Shown in pieces: positions 24,256 through 31,176 of a stretch of DNA of 36,808 bases. Source of the stretch: Flavobacteriales bacterium (GTDB taxonomy: Bacteria; Bacteroidota; Bacteroidia; Flavobacteriales; BACL11); NCBI GenBank assembly GCA_002696275.1, contig NZRO01000012.1:1-36808 (forward strand), read 5' to 3'. A program made the position numbers and the translations under genes. The notes under the pieces are model-generated. The model did no database searches. It was not told the DNA's origin and worked only from the letters and a program-made list of their open reading frames with translations. Position 1 is the first letter of the stretch. Every line of letters begins with the position of its first letter.

Positions 24256-24259
24256 ATTC

Positions 24260-24994
24260 TTATTTTTTAGGCAAAGATTTTAATTCCTGGTCCGTTAAAT
24301 GTAAGATTAAACAATATTTATCATCTTGCACCCTTCCTTCTAAGAATGATCTATATGGTTTTCCTCCATCATTCAGCACTAATGGTTCTTTTCCAGATTC
24401 CCCACCTCCTAACATCATTAATGAATCTTTTTCATCAAGTTGTTTAGCCATATCAAATAAGAAATCATAAGTAAGACCGTTAATGTGTTTTATCTGATAC
24501 TTCTTGTTAAAAACTAATTTATTATACACCTTTGATTTTGGCATCATTTTACCAGTCCATTTTACGATCTGATCTAACACATTACTTTTGTTATACTTAG
24601 GTTCTCTCTCTTCTTTCAGCTCAGCTGTTGGACTAAATATTTTTTCTATTTTTTTGACTTTAAAAACTGGTTTATTTTCCTCATTGATATATACTCTCTG
24701 CAAATCTGAAATATATTTTCCACTCATTTCAAAATCAATTTCTGTATCATCTGTTATTATTTTTTCAGATAACAAAATAGATTTCTGCAACTGTTCATCT
24801 TCCGTTTTATCTACTTTAAGTCCTTTGATCAAAGAACTAAATTCAGTGTTTGAGGTAGATTTCAAAACCCTTTTATTTATCACATCTCCAGGAGCGTTAA
24901 TTCCTAATTTAACAGATGCCTTAGGGTTTAATGAACGGTAAGTTACCTCTGCATCTCTATTTTTCTCATTTGATAATTTTATATATCTAATCAT
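24260..24994 (-). CDS. hypothetical protein (244 aa) coupled to DNA ligase
   Basis: A 244-aa protein of no family I can name. It opens with IRYIKLSNEKNRDAEVTYRS and NPKASVKLGIN. A Lys/Glu-rich central part (about 60-140) follows, then a better ordered C-terminal half with GGGESGKEPLVLNDGGKPYRSF and KYCLILHLTDQELK. The GGGESGK segment resembles a P-loop only superficially; there is no Walker B partner. No signal or membrane segment. It lies 4 bp upstream of the ligase gene and 10 bp downstream of the gene at 25005, so the three are almost certainly co-translated. Confidence 0.65.
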   Translation of the reverse strand: MIRYIKLSNEKNRDAEVTYRSLNPKASVKLGINAPGDVINKRVLKSTSNTEFSSLIKGLKVDKTEDEQLQKSILLSEKIITDDTEIDFEMSGKYISDLQRVYINEENKPVFKVKKIEKIFSPTAELKEEREPKYNKSNVLDQIVKWTGKMMPKSKVYNKLVFNKKYQIKHINGLTYDFLFDMAKQLDEKDSLMMLGGGESGKEPLVLNDGGKPYRSFLEGRVQDDKYCLILHLTDQELKSLPKK

Positions 24995-25004
24995 ATTTTA
25001 TATT

Positions 25005-25607
25005 TTAAAACATTGCAAAATCTAGTTCATCTTCTTCCGAGCTTTCTTCTTCATTAAGTACAAGTTCTTTTTCATTGTCATTCATCCCAATAAATTCTAA
25101 ATCAGCTATTTTACCTGTAACTACAAAAGCGGTTTCTCCATTACTAATAAGAAAGGCATCATCTCCTTCATAATCCGCACGATAATTAAATACAAAATAT
25201 AATACTTTACCGTCTTTTAGTAGAGATAACATTGTAGTATCATCCTCCATATTTAACTGATAAACTGTTTTTACTGCTAAGGATAGATAATCATCAATTG
25301 TAGATTCTTTTAATTCTATTATTCCATCATAAATGGAAGGAACCTTTTCAACCTTTTCACCATTCTGATTAAAACCAACTAAATCCGAAGATGAAACAGT
25401 CTCTCCTTTATCATTAAATTTTAAAAGAGATGAACTGCCAGATGGTAAGACATGTATTCCATCTGAGATAGATGCTAATTTACATTTACTTCCATTTTCA
25501 TCAAATACCTCTACAGAGGACCAACCATATATCTTCTTTCGATCTACTTTTTTTAATTCCGCTTTTATTGATGTCCCATTAATTATGAATTCCGCTTGTC
25601 TTGCCAT
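25005..25607 (-). CDS. hypothetical protein with acidic SSB-like C-terminal tip (200 aa)
   Basis: A 200-aa strand-rich protein. The N-terminus (ARQAEFIINGTSIKAELKKVDRKKIYGW, in two strands) leads to a beta-rich body (KCKLASISDGIHVLPSG, VLYFVFNYRADYEG, FVVTGKIADLEFIG). The last 16 residues are almost all acidic and end DELDFAMF. That layout, an acidic tail tipped by hydrophobic residues and a terminal Phe, recalls the SSB C-terminal tail that docks repair enzymes. No family assignment is possible from memory. It lies 10 bp before the gene at 24260; the 83 bp upstream of it hold nothing I can assign. Confidence 0.65.
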   Translation of the reverse strand: MARQAEFIINGTSIKAELKKVDRKKIYGWSSVEVFDENGSKCKLASISDGIHVLPSGSSSLLKFNDKGETVSSSDLVGFNQNGEKVEKVPSIYDGIIELKESTIDDYLSLAVKTVYQLNMEDDTTMLSLLKDGKVLYFVFNYRADYEGDDAFLISNGETAFVVTGKIADLEFIGMNDNEKELVLNEEESSEEDELDFAMF

Positions 25608-25690
25608 ATTATTTTATTTTCTATTCTATTTATTTTAAGTTCTTTAATTAATTCAGCAGGGATTTCATAACATTATTTACTAAATAAATT

Positions 25691-26269
25691 TTAATCAATG
25701 AACATCATATTCCCAGGTATTTCACCGGATACATATTCAATATCAAGGTGACCCAAATAAAGTTCTTCATTCCAGTCAACATTATCGTTTGAATACCAAT
25801 ACGAGTAATTATCCTCTACTAAATTAGAAAGTTTGCTTTTATAACATAGAAACATTTCATCATATCCTGAATATTCCTCTACTTCTTCTGATGTATATAC
25901 CAGATCTCCTCCCCAGAATAAAATATTATTCCATAAATCATCTAATTTACTAAACATCTCTTGAGTTTCAACTTCATTAATTTCTTCAATAGATCCAGCC
26001 GAAGAAGGATCAAATACTCTACTGTCTCCAACATAAAGATCCCAAGTAGCCCATTCATTTTCGTGGTCATATTCCGCTTTACATACAATATTATATTCAC
26101 CAAATGTTCCTCCTCCCTGAGATTTAAGATGATAAGCATATGCCCAAGGGGAGTTAGGCTTTTGAATAATTATTAAAGCTCCTGTGACTAAACATAAATC
26201 ATCTCCTAAGTCATCAGGAACAGATTCAAAACATATCCTAATCCTAGTATTGAATTTTATATTTTCCAT
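25691..26269 (-). CDS. hypothetical acidic protein (192 aa)
   Basis: A 192-aa acidic, Trp- and Tyr-rich protein with no recognised family, signal peptide or membrane segment. Strands at the start (FNTRIRICFESV, CLVTGALIIIQK) and WAYAYHLKSQGGGTFGEYNIVCKAEYD suggest a beta-sandwich-like N-terminal half. A helix (VETQEMFSKLDDLWNNILFW) and an acidic C-terminal half follow. It lies 28 bp after the LRR-like gene and has the same acidic character as the proteins at 26298 and 27098. Confidence 0.6.
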   Translation of the reverse strand: MENIKFNTRIRICFESVPDDLGDDLCLVTGALIIIQKPNSPWAYAYHLKSQGGGTFGEYNIVCKAEYDHENEWATWDLYVGDSRVFDPSSAGSIEEINEVETQEMFSKLDDLWNNILFWGGDLVYTSEEVEEYSGYDEMFLCYKSKLSNLVEDNYSYWYSNDNVDWNEELYLGHLDIEYVSGEIPGNMMFID

Positions 26270-26297
26270 ATTTTTTTAAAAATTATTATAATATTAT

Positions 26298-27095
26298 CTA
26301 ATCTTCTATATCATCTCGATGCCTTGTGTAAGAAGTAATAAATGTCCAATCATTAGTAAATAAAGCTAGGCAAGATTCATTATCTGAAGGCCAAATATAA
26401 CTGTTTTGTGAAAAATGTTCATCTAATTTATCTTCTCCTATCCAAAAACCTAACTTTTCACGGGTAGTTACATTTATTGATTTTGGACCTGACCATCTAA
26501 AATCCGCAATAGTTTTATCGTGAAAATCTTCTTCAGAAATAGTGATAATACCTATCTCACCAAATAAATGATCTAATTCAAGTTCATCAAATAAGAAATC
26601 GAGTTGTTCCCACCAATCTTCTTCCATAGCCTCAATATTTCCTCCAAAATGCATTCCTGAGTTAGTTCTCAATCCCGTTACATTAGGTAAATCTTCTAAT
26701 TCATCAACATCTAAACTCAGTAAAGATGGAGAATTTTTAACATTTAAAAACTCTAAATTTTTAAGTTTTTTTAATCCTATAATATTAGTTAAATTATAAC
26801 AATAACTTGCATTTAGAGAAATTAAACTTATAAATTGTGAGACATCTAATTCATCTATCTCACAAGTACTTATATCAAGACTAGTAATGTTTGGTGTAAA
26901 ATCCTTAAGTATTGAAAGCCCTTTATTTACTTGAATATTATCAATAATTCCTTCAAAATAAAGCTCACGTACTCTTTCTTGAATTAAACTAGAAAAAGAT
27001 TCTGATATCTCTTCATTTTTAATATCCTTAAGTAATTTAAGTCCTCGTTCTATATCAGATGATTTTAATAAATTTTCTATCTTTTGTTTACACAT
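26298..27095 (-). CDS. leucine-rich-repeat-like protein (265 aa)
   Basis: A 265-aa protein. Residues 1-60 are helical and Lys/Glu-rich. Residues about 65-150 carry four or so degenerate leucine-rich repeats (ITSLDISTC, LISLNASYCYNL, LEFLNVKNSPSLLSL, LPNVTGLRTN). The C-terminal 110 residues are acidic and aromatic (DWWEQLDFLFDELELDHLF, FRWSGP, FWIGEDKLDEHF) and look like a separate domain. LRRs usually bind protein. No export signal is seen, so a cytoplasmic partner-recognition role is likely. It lies 2 bp after the 67-aa acidic gene. Confidence 0.65.
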   Translation of the reverse strand: MCKQKIENLLKSSDIERGLKLLKDIKNEEISESFSSLIQERVRELYFEGIIDNIQVNKGLSILKDFTPNITSLDISTCEIDELDVSQFISLISLNASYCYNLTNIIGLKKLKNLEFLNVKNSPSLLSLDVDELEDLPNVTGLRTNSGMHFGGNIEAMEEDWWEQLDFLFDELELDHLFGEIGIITISEEDFHDKTIADFRWSGPKSINVTTREKLGFWIGEDKLDEHFSQNSYIWPSDNESCLALFTNDWTFITSYTRHRDDIED

Positions 27096-27097
27096 TA

Positions 27098-27301
27098 CTA
27101 TTCAATAGTATAAACTTCATCATCATCATAACAATCTTCATCAATTTCAATCATATCATCAAATCTAGAGTTATCCCAAATGAACCCAGTAGGATCACCA
27201 TCATATTCTTCTTGTATTTGAGTATATTCCTCCTCAGTAATTTCCAATTCTAGATACTGAATAGTAGACCATCTTTTCTCACACTTGATTTTTCTTTTCA
27301 T
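27098..27301 (-). CDS. small acidic hypothetical protein (67 aa)
   Basis: A 67-aa protein with a basic start (KRKIKCEKRW) and a very acidic remainder (EITEEEY, then MIEIDEDCYDDDEVYTIE). No family recognised. It is retained as a gene because it begins with an ATG in an appropriate context and ends 2 bp before the LRR-like gene. Its acidity matches the following two products. A DNA-mimic or small partner role is conceivable but unsupported. Confidence 0.5.
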   Translation of the reverse strand: MKRKIKCEKRWSTIQYLELEITEEEYTQIQEEYDGDPTGFIWDNSRFDDMIEIDEDCYDDDEVYTIE

Positions 27302-27356
27302 AATTATAAATTTTATTTTTCTTCATCAAAAATAAAAAAATACTATTAAATATAAA

Positions 27357-28481
27357 TTAATTAAATAATTGAATATTATTTTTATTTGATATCTCATTTT
27401 CAATTGCGCTTCCCAAAGATCTAATATAAATAGAGGGTTCTTTGTAATATTTCCTGAAAATATTTGCGGTCTTAATATTACTATAATTATCATGACTAAT
27501 ACAAAAAACTATTGAACTTTTAGAATCAATAACATTATTTTGATTAATGTCAGTAATAACACTATAATCTTGTTGGTTCTTTTCAATTAAATTAAATTCA
27601 CAATTAAAATCAATATCAAATAAAAATTTAAAAGAAGACCATTGTCTTTTAATGTTGGAATCAATAATTGTAACTTGTTTTAAAAAAGTTTCCTCACTTA
27701 GATACAACTCCTTTAGCAGATTCTGACCAAACCTTCCAAAACCAAATATTACTAGATTTGATTTAGAAAGTAAATCTGATGATTTAATCAGTCTCATTGC
27801 ATTTTCTTTATGAACACTTCTAATTTTAAACCTATCCATAAAAAGGTTAATCATTCCTAAATCTTCAACTCTTACCACACTATTTTGATGATTTAATACT
27901 AATGCGGTATTTATATTTACCTTATCTTTATTTGTAAAAAGACATATTCTTTTTGATTCATTTATATTGATCCTTTTCTGAATACTTTCATTTTTGATAT
28001 CTCCAACTATATATTCATCAACCAATAATTTTAACTTTTCCTTATTCTTATGATTAGGATCTTTATCAACAACAATAATTTTTTCGTTTGGCATCTTATT
28101 AACCTCCTTTAATGTAAGATTACCAGATCCAACAAAAATAATATGATTCTTTAATTTTCTTCTAAATCTACCTGGGCTTAATGACAATACTATAGCTTCT
28201 ATTATTGTGATAGCTGTCATTAGTGGAGCTATTAAATAACATATTAGTAAAGCATTTCTTAATAAATAATTACCTCCAATTGGCATACCCATGTCTAATC
28301 CGTTTAGAAAAAACAAACTTATTGCGTAATAAAATTGAACAATAAAACTTTCTGATTCAATCTCAGGATTTGAAGAAAGCGATACTCCATTATTAAATGA
28401 GTATAGTGCTATAAAGAGTATTATTAGAGTTGGGAAAATTCTAAATAAAAGAATTTTCATCAATTTTAAACGATTTTTCAT
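27357..28481 (-). CDS. two-TM channel-like protein with tandem TrkA-N/RCK domains
   Basis: A 374-aa membrane protein. TM1 is about residues 12-28, TM2 about 74-100, with a re-entrant-like stretch between them (FYYAISLFFLNGLDMG) in place of a canonical potassium-channel filter (no TVGYG). Two Rossmann/RCK units follow: the first at 112 onward (IIFVGSGN, VVDKDPNHKNKE, IVGDI), the second at 243 onward (LVIFGFGRFGQNLL, VTIID). This is the layout of RCK-gated ion channels and of Castor/Pollux-like proteins. Ion selectivity cannot be read. A -7 element lies about 78 bp upstream. It is 55 bp upstream of the acidic small gene and could share its transcript, but whether it belongs to the ligase/nuclease cluster is uncertain. 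Confidence 0.75.
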   Translation of the reverse strand: MKNRLKLMKILLFRIFPTLIILFIALYSFNNGVSLSSNPEIESESFIVQFYYAISLFFLNGLDMGMPIGGNYLLRNALLICYLIAPLMTAITIIEAIVLSLSPGRFRRKLKNHIIFVGSGNLTLKEVNKMPNEKIIVVDKDPNHKNKEKLKLLVDEYIVGDIKNESIQKRININESKRICLFTNKDKVNINTALVLNHQNSVVRVEDLGMINLFMDRFKIRSVHKENAMRLIKSSDLLSKSNLVIFGFGRFGQNLLKELYLSEETFLKQVTIIDSNIKRQWSSFKFLFDIDFNCEFNLIEKNQQDYSVITDINQNNVIDSKSSIVFCISHDNYSNIKTANIFRKYYKEPSIYIRSLGSAIENEISNKNNIQLFN

Positions 28482-28558
28482 ATTATATCTTTTAAGTTCT
28501 TAAATCAGACTATCACTTCACAAATGATATCATACTAATTCAAAAATTTTATCTAATA

Positions 28559-28566
28559 CAAACTTA
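28559..28566 (-). promoter_or_regulatory. -7 promoter element (TAAGTTTG) before the channel gene
   Basis: TAAGTTTG on the - strand matches TAnnTTTG and predicts a transcript with a leader of about 70 bp for the gene at 28481, and possibly for the whole downstream gene series. No clear -33 TTTG is seen. Confidence 0.4.
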
Positions 28567-28711
28567 AAAAAATAATTAAACTATCATCATAAAAATAATA
28601 TTTATATGAACATATCTATTCGAATCATTCTTATTATTTTTCCATAAATTTTTTATTAAATTGTATTAGAAAAAATACTTAAAATATCTTACTAAGTATT
28701 ATTTTTAAAAA

Positions 28712-28719
28712 TAAATTTG
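28712..28719 (+). promoter_or_regulatory. -7 promoter element (TAAATTTG) for the membrane protein at 28761
   Basis: TAAATTTG matches TAnnTTTG and gives a leader of about 35 bp. Together with 28559-28566 it makes the 28482-28760 region a divergent promoter region; nothing else is evident in that gap. Confidence 0.45.
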
Positions 28720-28760
28720 TATTTTGAAATAAATGTTCTAAAAAATAAATTAATCAAAAA

Positions 28761-29252
28761 ATGAAAAATATACTATTATTACTATATCCATTTTTTCTTA
28801 TTATAGCATATTCAATTACAGCTCTCATAGTACCAGAATTTCATGTTCCGGAAGAGGTAATGATATTAATAGTACTGTCAGTTCCTCTTTCATATGGTTT
28901 ATTTGGGTATTTTGTTTCAAAACAAAAAGGAAATAGTCCAATAGTAGGTTTTATATTATGTTTTATGTGGTCAATCCTTGGTGTTATTATTGTTCTTTCA
29001 TTATCTGCTAAAAACAAGAACTATACTGATAAATTCAAACCTGCGATAAACAAAATATTACATAAATATATATACCTTAATCATTCTAATTATGCGGCTA
29101 AATCTTTTGCAGGATTAGGTTGGTTTTTTGGAATTGGGAGTATTTTTATATTAATTATAGGAGTAGAAGCGGAAGATAGTGGAGTTGAATTTCTTCCACT
29201 GATTTCAATAGGTTGTTTTCTATTATCATATATTTCATCATTGCGTGAGTAA
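28761..29252 (+). CDS. hypothetical integral membrane protein (163 aa, about five TM)
   Basis: A 163-aa protein with hydrophobic segments at about 4-24, 32-52, 60-82, 115-135 and 142-160, and a basic loop at 83-112 (AKNKNYTDKFKPAINKIL). No family motif recognised. It stands alone: it diverges from the channel gene and is followed at 90 bp by a hairpin. The positive-inside pattern suggests the 83-112 loop is cytoplasmic. Function unknown. Confidence 0.65.
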   Translation: MKNILLLLYPFFLIIAYSITALIVPEFHVPEEVMILIVLSVPLSYGLFGYFVSKQKGNSPIVGFILCFMWSILGVIIVLSLSAKNKNYTDKFKPAINKILHKYIYLNHSNYAAKSFAGLGWFFGIGSIFILIIGVEAEDSGVEFLPLISIGCFLLSYISSLRE

Positions 29253-29341
29253 AATCTTCTATTTAGACTATTTAAAAAACAATAATTCAATCAAAATAAA
29301 GTTTATATAAAAAATGTAATTAGTTGATTTTTAAAAAAAAG

Positions 29342-29384
29342 AATTAGATTTATTAAAAGCCTCTTCTAATAAAAAAATCTAATT
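29342..29384 (+). terminator. hairpin terminator after the membrane protein gene
   Basis: Arms AATTAGATTT (29342-29351) and AAATCTAATT (29375-29384) are a perfect 10-bp inverted repeat, followed by a T-run (29387-29392) and preceded by an A-run, so it could act in both directions. The stem is AT-rich. It lies 42 bp before the next gene, so a leader-hairpin role is also possible. Confidence 0.5.
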
Positions 29385-29425
29385 AATTTTTTAAGCTTGT
29401 TTATGAAAACACTAAATTATCTAAA

Positions 29426-29680
29426 ATGGATTATAAAAAATTAGAAAATTATGCAACCAAGATCGGTATTTTTTCCTTATTAATATTAACAGGAATCGGT
29501 TTTTTAATGGTTTTTGACATTACTTTTGATTTAGATATTTTACCTGGCGCGGCCGCAAAAACTGCTGCAGGCGTATTTGCTGCTCTATTATTTATAGTTT
29601 CATGTTCCTCAATTTTCATTAGTATAATGTTAAATATGAAAAGAGTAGTTAAATTATTAGAAGACTATTTAAGTAAGTAA
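29426..29680 (+). CDS. small two-TM membrane protein (84 aa)
   Basis: An 84-aa protein with hydrophobic helices at about 11-30 and 44-70, an acidic link between them (FDLDILPG), and a charged C-terminal helix (MKRVVKLLEDYL). No family recognised. It lies 9 bp before the gene at 29690, implying a two-gene operon. The alanine/glycine-rich turn of the second helix explains the local GC-rich patch. Confidence 0.55.
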   Translation: MDYKKLENYATKIGIFSLLILTGIGFLMVFDITFDLDILPGAAAKTAAGVFAALLFIVSCSSIFISIMLNMKRVVKLLEDYLSK

Positions 29681-29689
29681 TAGAATTAC

Positions 29690-30436
29690 ATGAAAAAACT
29701 ATTACTAATATTACTACTATTAATATTTGTGTCTTTGTTATTTACAACTTGGGAAAAAAAAGTTGCATTAATAATGAAACAACATGTTACTGAATATTTC
29801 ACTCCTATTGAAGTAAAACACACTATAGATCTTGACAGTCTATTAACTTCATATTTAATTGCTGTTGATACAGTTTCCCCGTTTTATAAAATTATTAAAG
29901 AATATGATACTATATCTCAGAAACTAAAGTCCTGTAGGTTTTATAATTATAAAAATGAATTATTTGCACAAGAATGTTCTTGGTATTGGAAATATGAAAA
30001 TTATTCTGATATAATAGAGGATACTGCAATCTGTAATGAATTTGATTTTTACAGAGATTGGTATAAAATAAACTTTCCGAATGGTGGTATTATAGTTGGT
30101 GATAGTTATTTGAATCTTGATGGTAGTAGAACAGTAGCTTACTATCATGGATCCGGATGTGCATGTTGTAGTCAGGTAAATATTAAATTTAAATCAGTTC
30201 CTTTTCATGATTACGATGACCCAAGAAAAATAATAGAAAAATATCATCTAACTAATCAAGTATTAAGTCAACAAGATAGTGAATATCAAAGGAGGAAAAG
30301 CGGAGCTATTAGTTTTGTTAGTAATATAGATAGTATAAACCATATAAATCTAAGTATTACAAAACTAAATAATCATTCTTTTAATAGTGATAAAACAGAT
30401 GTTGTAATAATAAAAAAAGAAACAACAATTTATTAG
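29690..30436 (+). CDS. hypothetical exported or membrane-anchored protein (248 aa)
   Basis: A 248-aa protein with an N-terminal hydrophobic segment (residues 4-19) lacking a clear cleavage site, so either a signal anchor or a signal peptide. The body contains a Trp/Tyr-rich section (ECSWYWKYENYSD) and a compact cysteine motif at 157-160 (GSGCACCSQ). The motif could bind a metal or form disulfides. No family recognised. It follows the 84-aa membrane protein by 9 bp. The last 60 residues are Asn/Ser-rich. Confidence 0.6.
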   Translation: MKKLLLILLLLIFVSLLFTTWEKKVALIMKQHVTEYFTPIEVKHTIDLDSLLTSYLIAVDTVSPFYKIIKEYDTISQKLKSCRFYNYKNELFAQECSWYWKYENYSDIIEDTAICNEFDFYRDWYKINFPNGGIIVGDSYLNLDGSRTVAYYHGSGCACCSQVNIKFKSVPFHDYDDPRKIIEKYHLTNQVLSQQDSEYQRRKSGAISFVSNIDSINHINLSITKLNNHSFNSDKTDVVIIKKETTIY

Positions 30437-30759
30437 TTCCCTAACTATTCTACACATCTACTCATGTTTGTCCTCACTTTCAAATATTCTGTTAGAAGTA
30501 ATAATCTATTATCCCCAAATTTTGTTGATATAATTTTTACATAAATTTTTGTAAGTTTGTTTTATGAAAAAACTATTAAAAAGACGAAAAAGTTTTATTA
30601 TTAATAACCCTATTCTATCATCATATTTAGGCTTTATAAAGGGAGTATTTCTTACTATATTAATTTATGAACTTATATTAAGTTAACTTCTCATAGTATC
30701 ACTTTATTAATAAATGAATAAAAAAGGAAATGTGAATTGGTTAGGTATAATCTACTATT
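30437..30759. other. 323-bp region between the 248-aa protein gene and arsC
   Basis: Apart from the 40-codon ORF at 30564-30686 and a TAAGTTTG element at 30552-30559, I see no gene, RNA or repeat here. No convincing terminator hairpin separates the two flanking transcription units. Confidence 0.5.
30564..30686 (+). CDS. possible 40-aa single-pass membrane peptide
   Basis: A 40-codon frame starting with a basic stretch (MKKLLKRRKSF), then an asparagine-proline turn and a hydrophobic helix (YLGFIKGVFLTILIYELIL). This is the usual layout of small bacterial membrane proteins. A TAAGTTTG element lies only 5 bp before the ATG, which would give a near-leaderless mRNA. Too short for firm support; conservation would decide. 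Confidence 0.35.
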   Translation: MKKLLKRRKSFIINNPILSSYLGFIKGVFLTILIYELILS

Positions 30760-31176
30760 CTAACTTAAATATTTCTTTACAAATTGTTCAATATAAATTT
30801 TAAGACTTTTACAGACCTTAGAATAAATCTTTATTAACTCCTCTTCTTTTCCTCTCGCTTTTGCTGGGTCAGGAAAAGATTCATGTAAAACATTAGAAGA
30901 AGGAAATACCGGACAGAGTTCTTTTGCACTATCACAAACTGTAATCACATAATCAAAATTAACATCCTTATATTCCAATACATTATTAGATGTATTTTCA
31001 GAAATATCAATACCATATTTTCTCATAACTTTTATGGCATATGGATTTACCTTTTCTGGATGAGTCCCCGCAGAATAAACCTCAACTTCATCACTAGATG
31101 TAAGATGATTCAACCAACCATCTGCCATTTGAGATCTACAGGAGTTTCCTGTACATAAAATCAATACCTTTTTCAT
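30760..31176 (-). CDS. arsC: arsenate reductase, thioredoxin-coupled (LMW-PTPase type)
   Basis: A 138-aa low-molecular-weight phosphatase-fold arsenate reductase. The anion-binding loop is Cys8-TGNSC-Arg14 (CTGNSCRS). The redox cysteines Cys81 and Cys88 lie in VCDSAKELCPVFP, and Asp103 in FPDPAKA is the expected general acid. The spacing matches the pI258-type, thioredoxin-dependent enzymes (Cys10/82/89). It reduces arsenate to arsenite in the cytoplasm. No ArsR, ArsB or Acr3 gene is nearby. Its ATG shares one base with the stop of the upstream CotH gene (TAATG), so the two are translationally coupled. Confidence 0.9.
   Translation of the reverse strand: MKKVLILCTGNSCRSQMADGWLNHLTSSDEVEVYSAGTHPEKVNPYAIKVMRKYGIDISENTSNNVLEYKDVNFDYVITVCDSAKELCPVFPSSNVLHESFPDPAKARGKEEELIKIYSKVCKSLKIYIEQFVKKYLS

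Noticed and set aside
24380-24420. Walker A-like GGGESGK in the 244-aa protein
   Set aside because: Spacing deviates from GxxxxGK(S/T), the following residue is Glu, and no Walker B is present.
25608-25690. In-frame coding-like stretch (EIPAELIKELKINRIENK) before the 25005 gene
   Set aside because: It is flanked by stops and has no start codon in its frame; could be a relic, but the evidence is too thin.
14438-28481. Mobile element carrying the nuclease/ligase cluster
   Set aside because: No integrase, transposase, tRNA target, direct repeats or inverted ends were found at either border, so mobility is not supported from sequence alone.
29545-29575. GC-rich patch with a NotI-like site, suspicious for vector sequence
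   Set aside because: It encodes the Pro-Gly-Ala-Ala-Ala turn of a membrane helix in an intact frame; no other vector sequence is present.
30714-30803. 29-codon + strand frame over the arsC 3' end
   Set aside because: It is antisense to arsC and of low-complexity composition; no promoter or family likeness.
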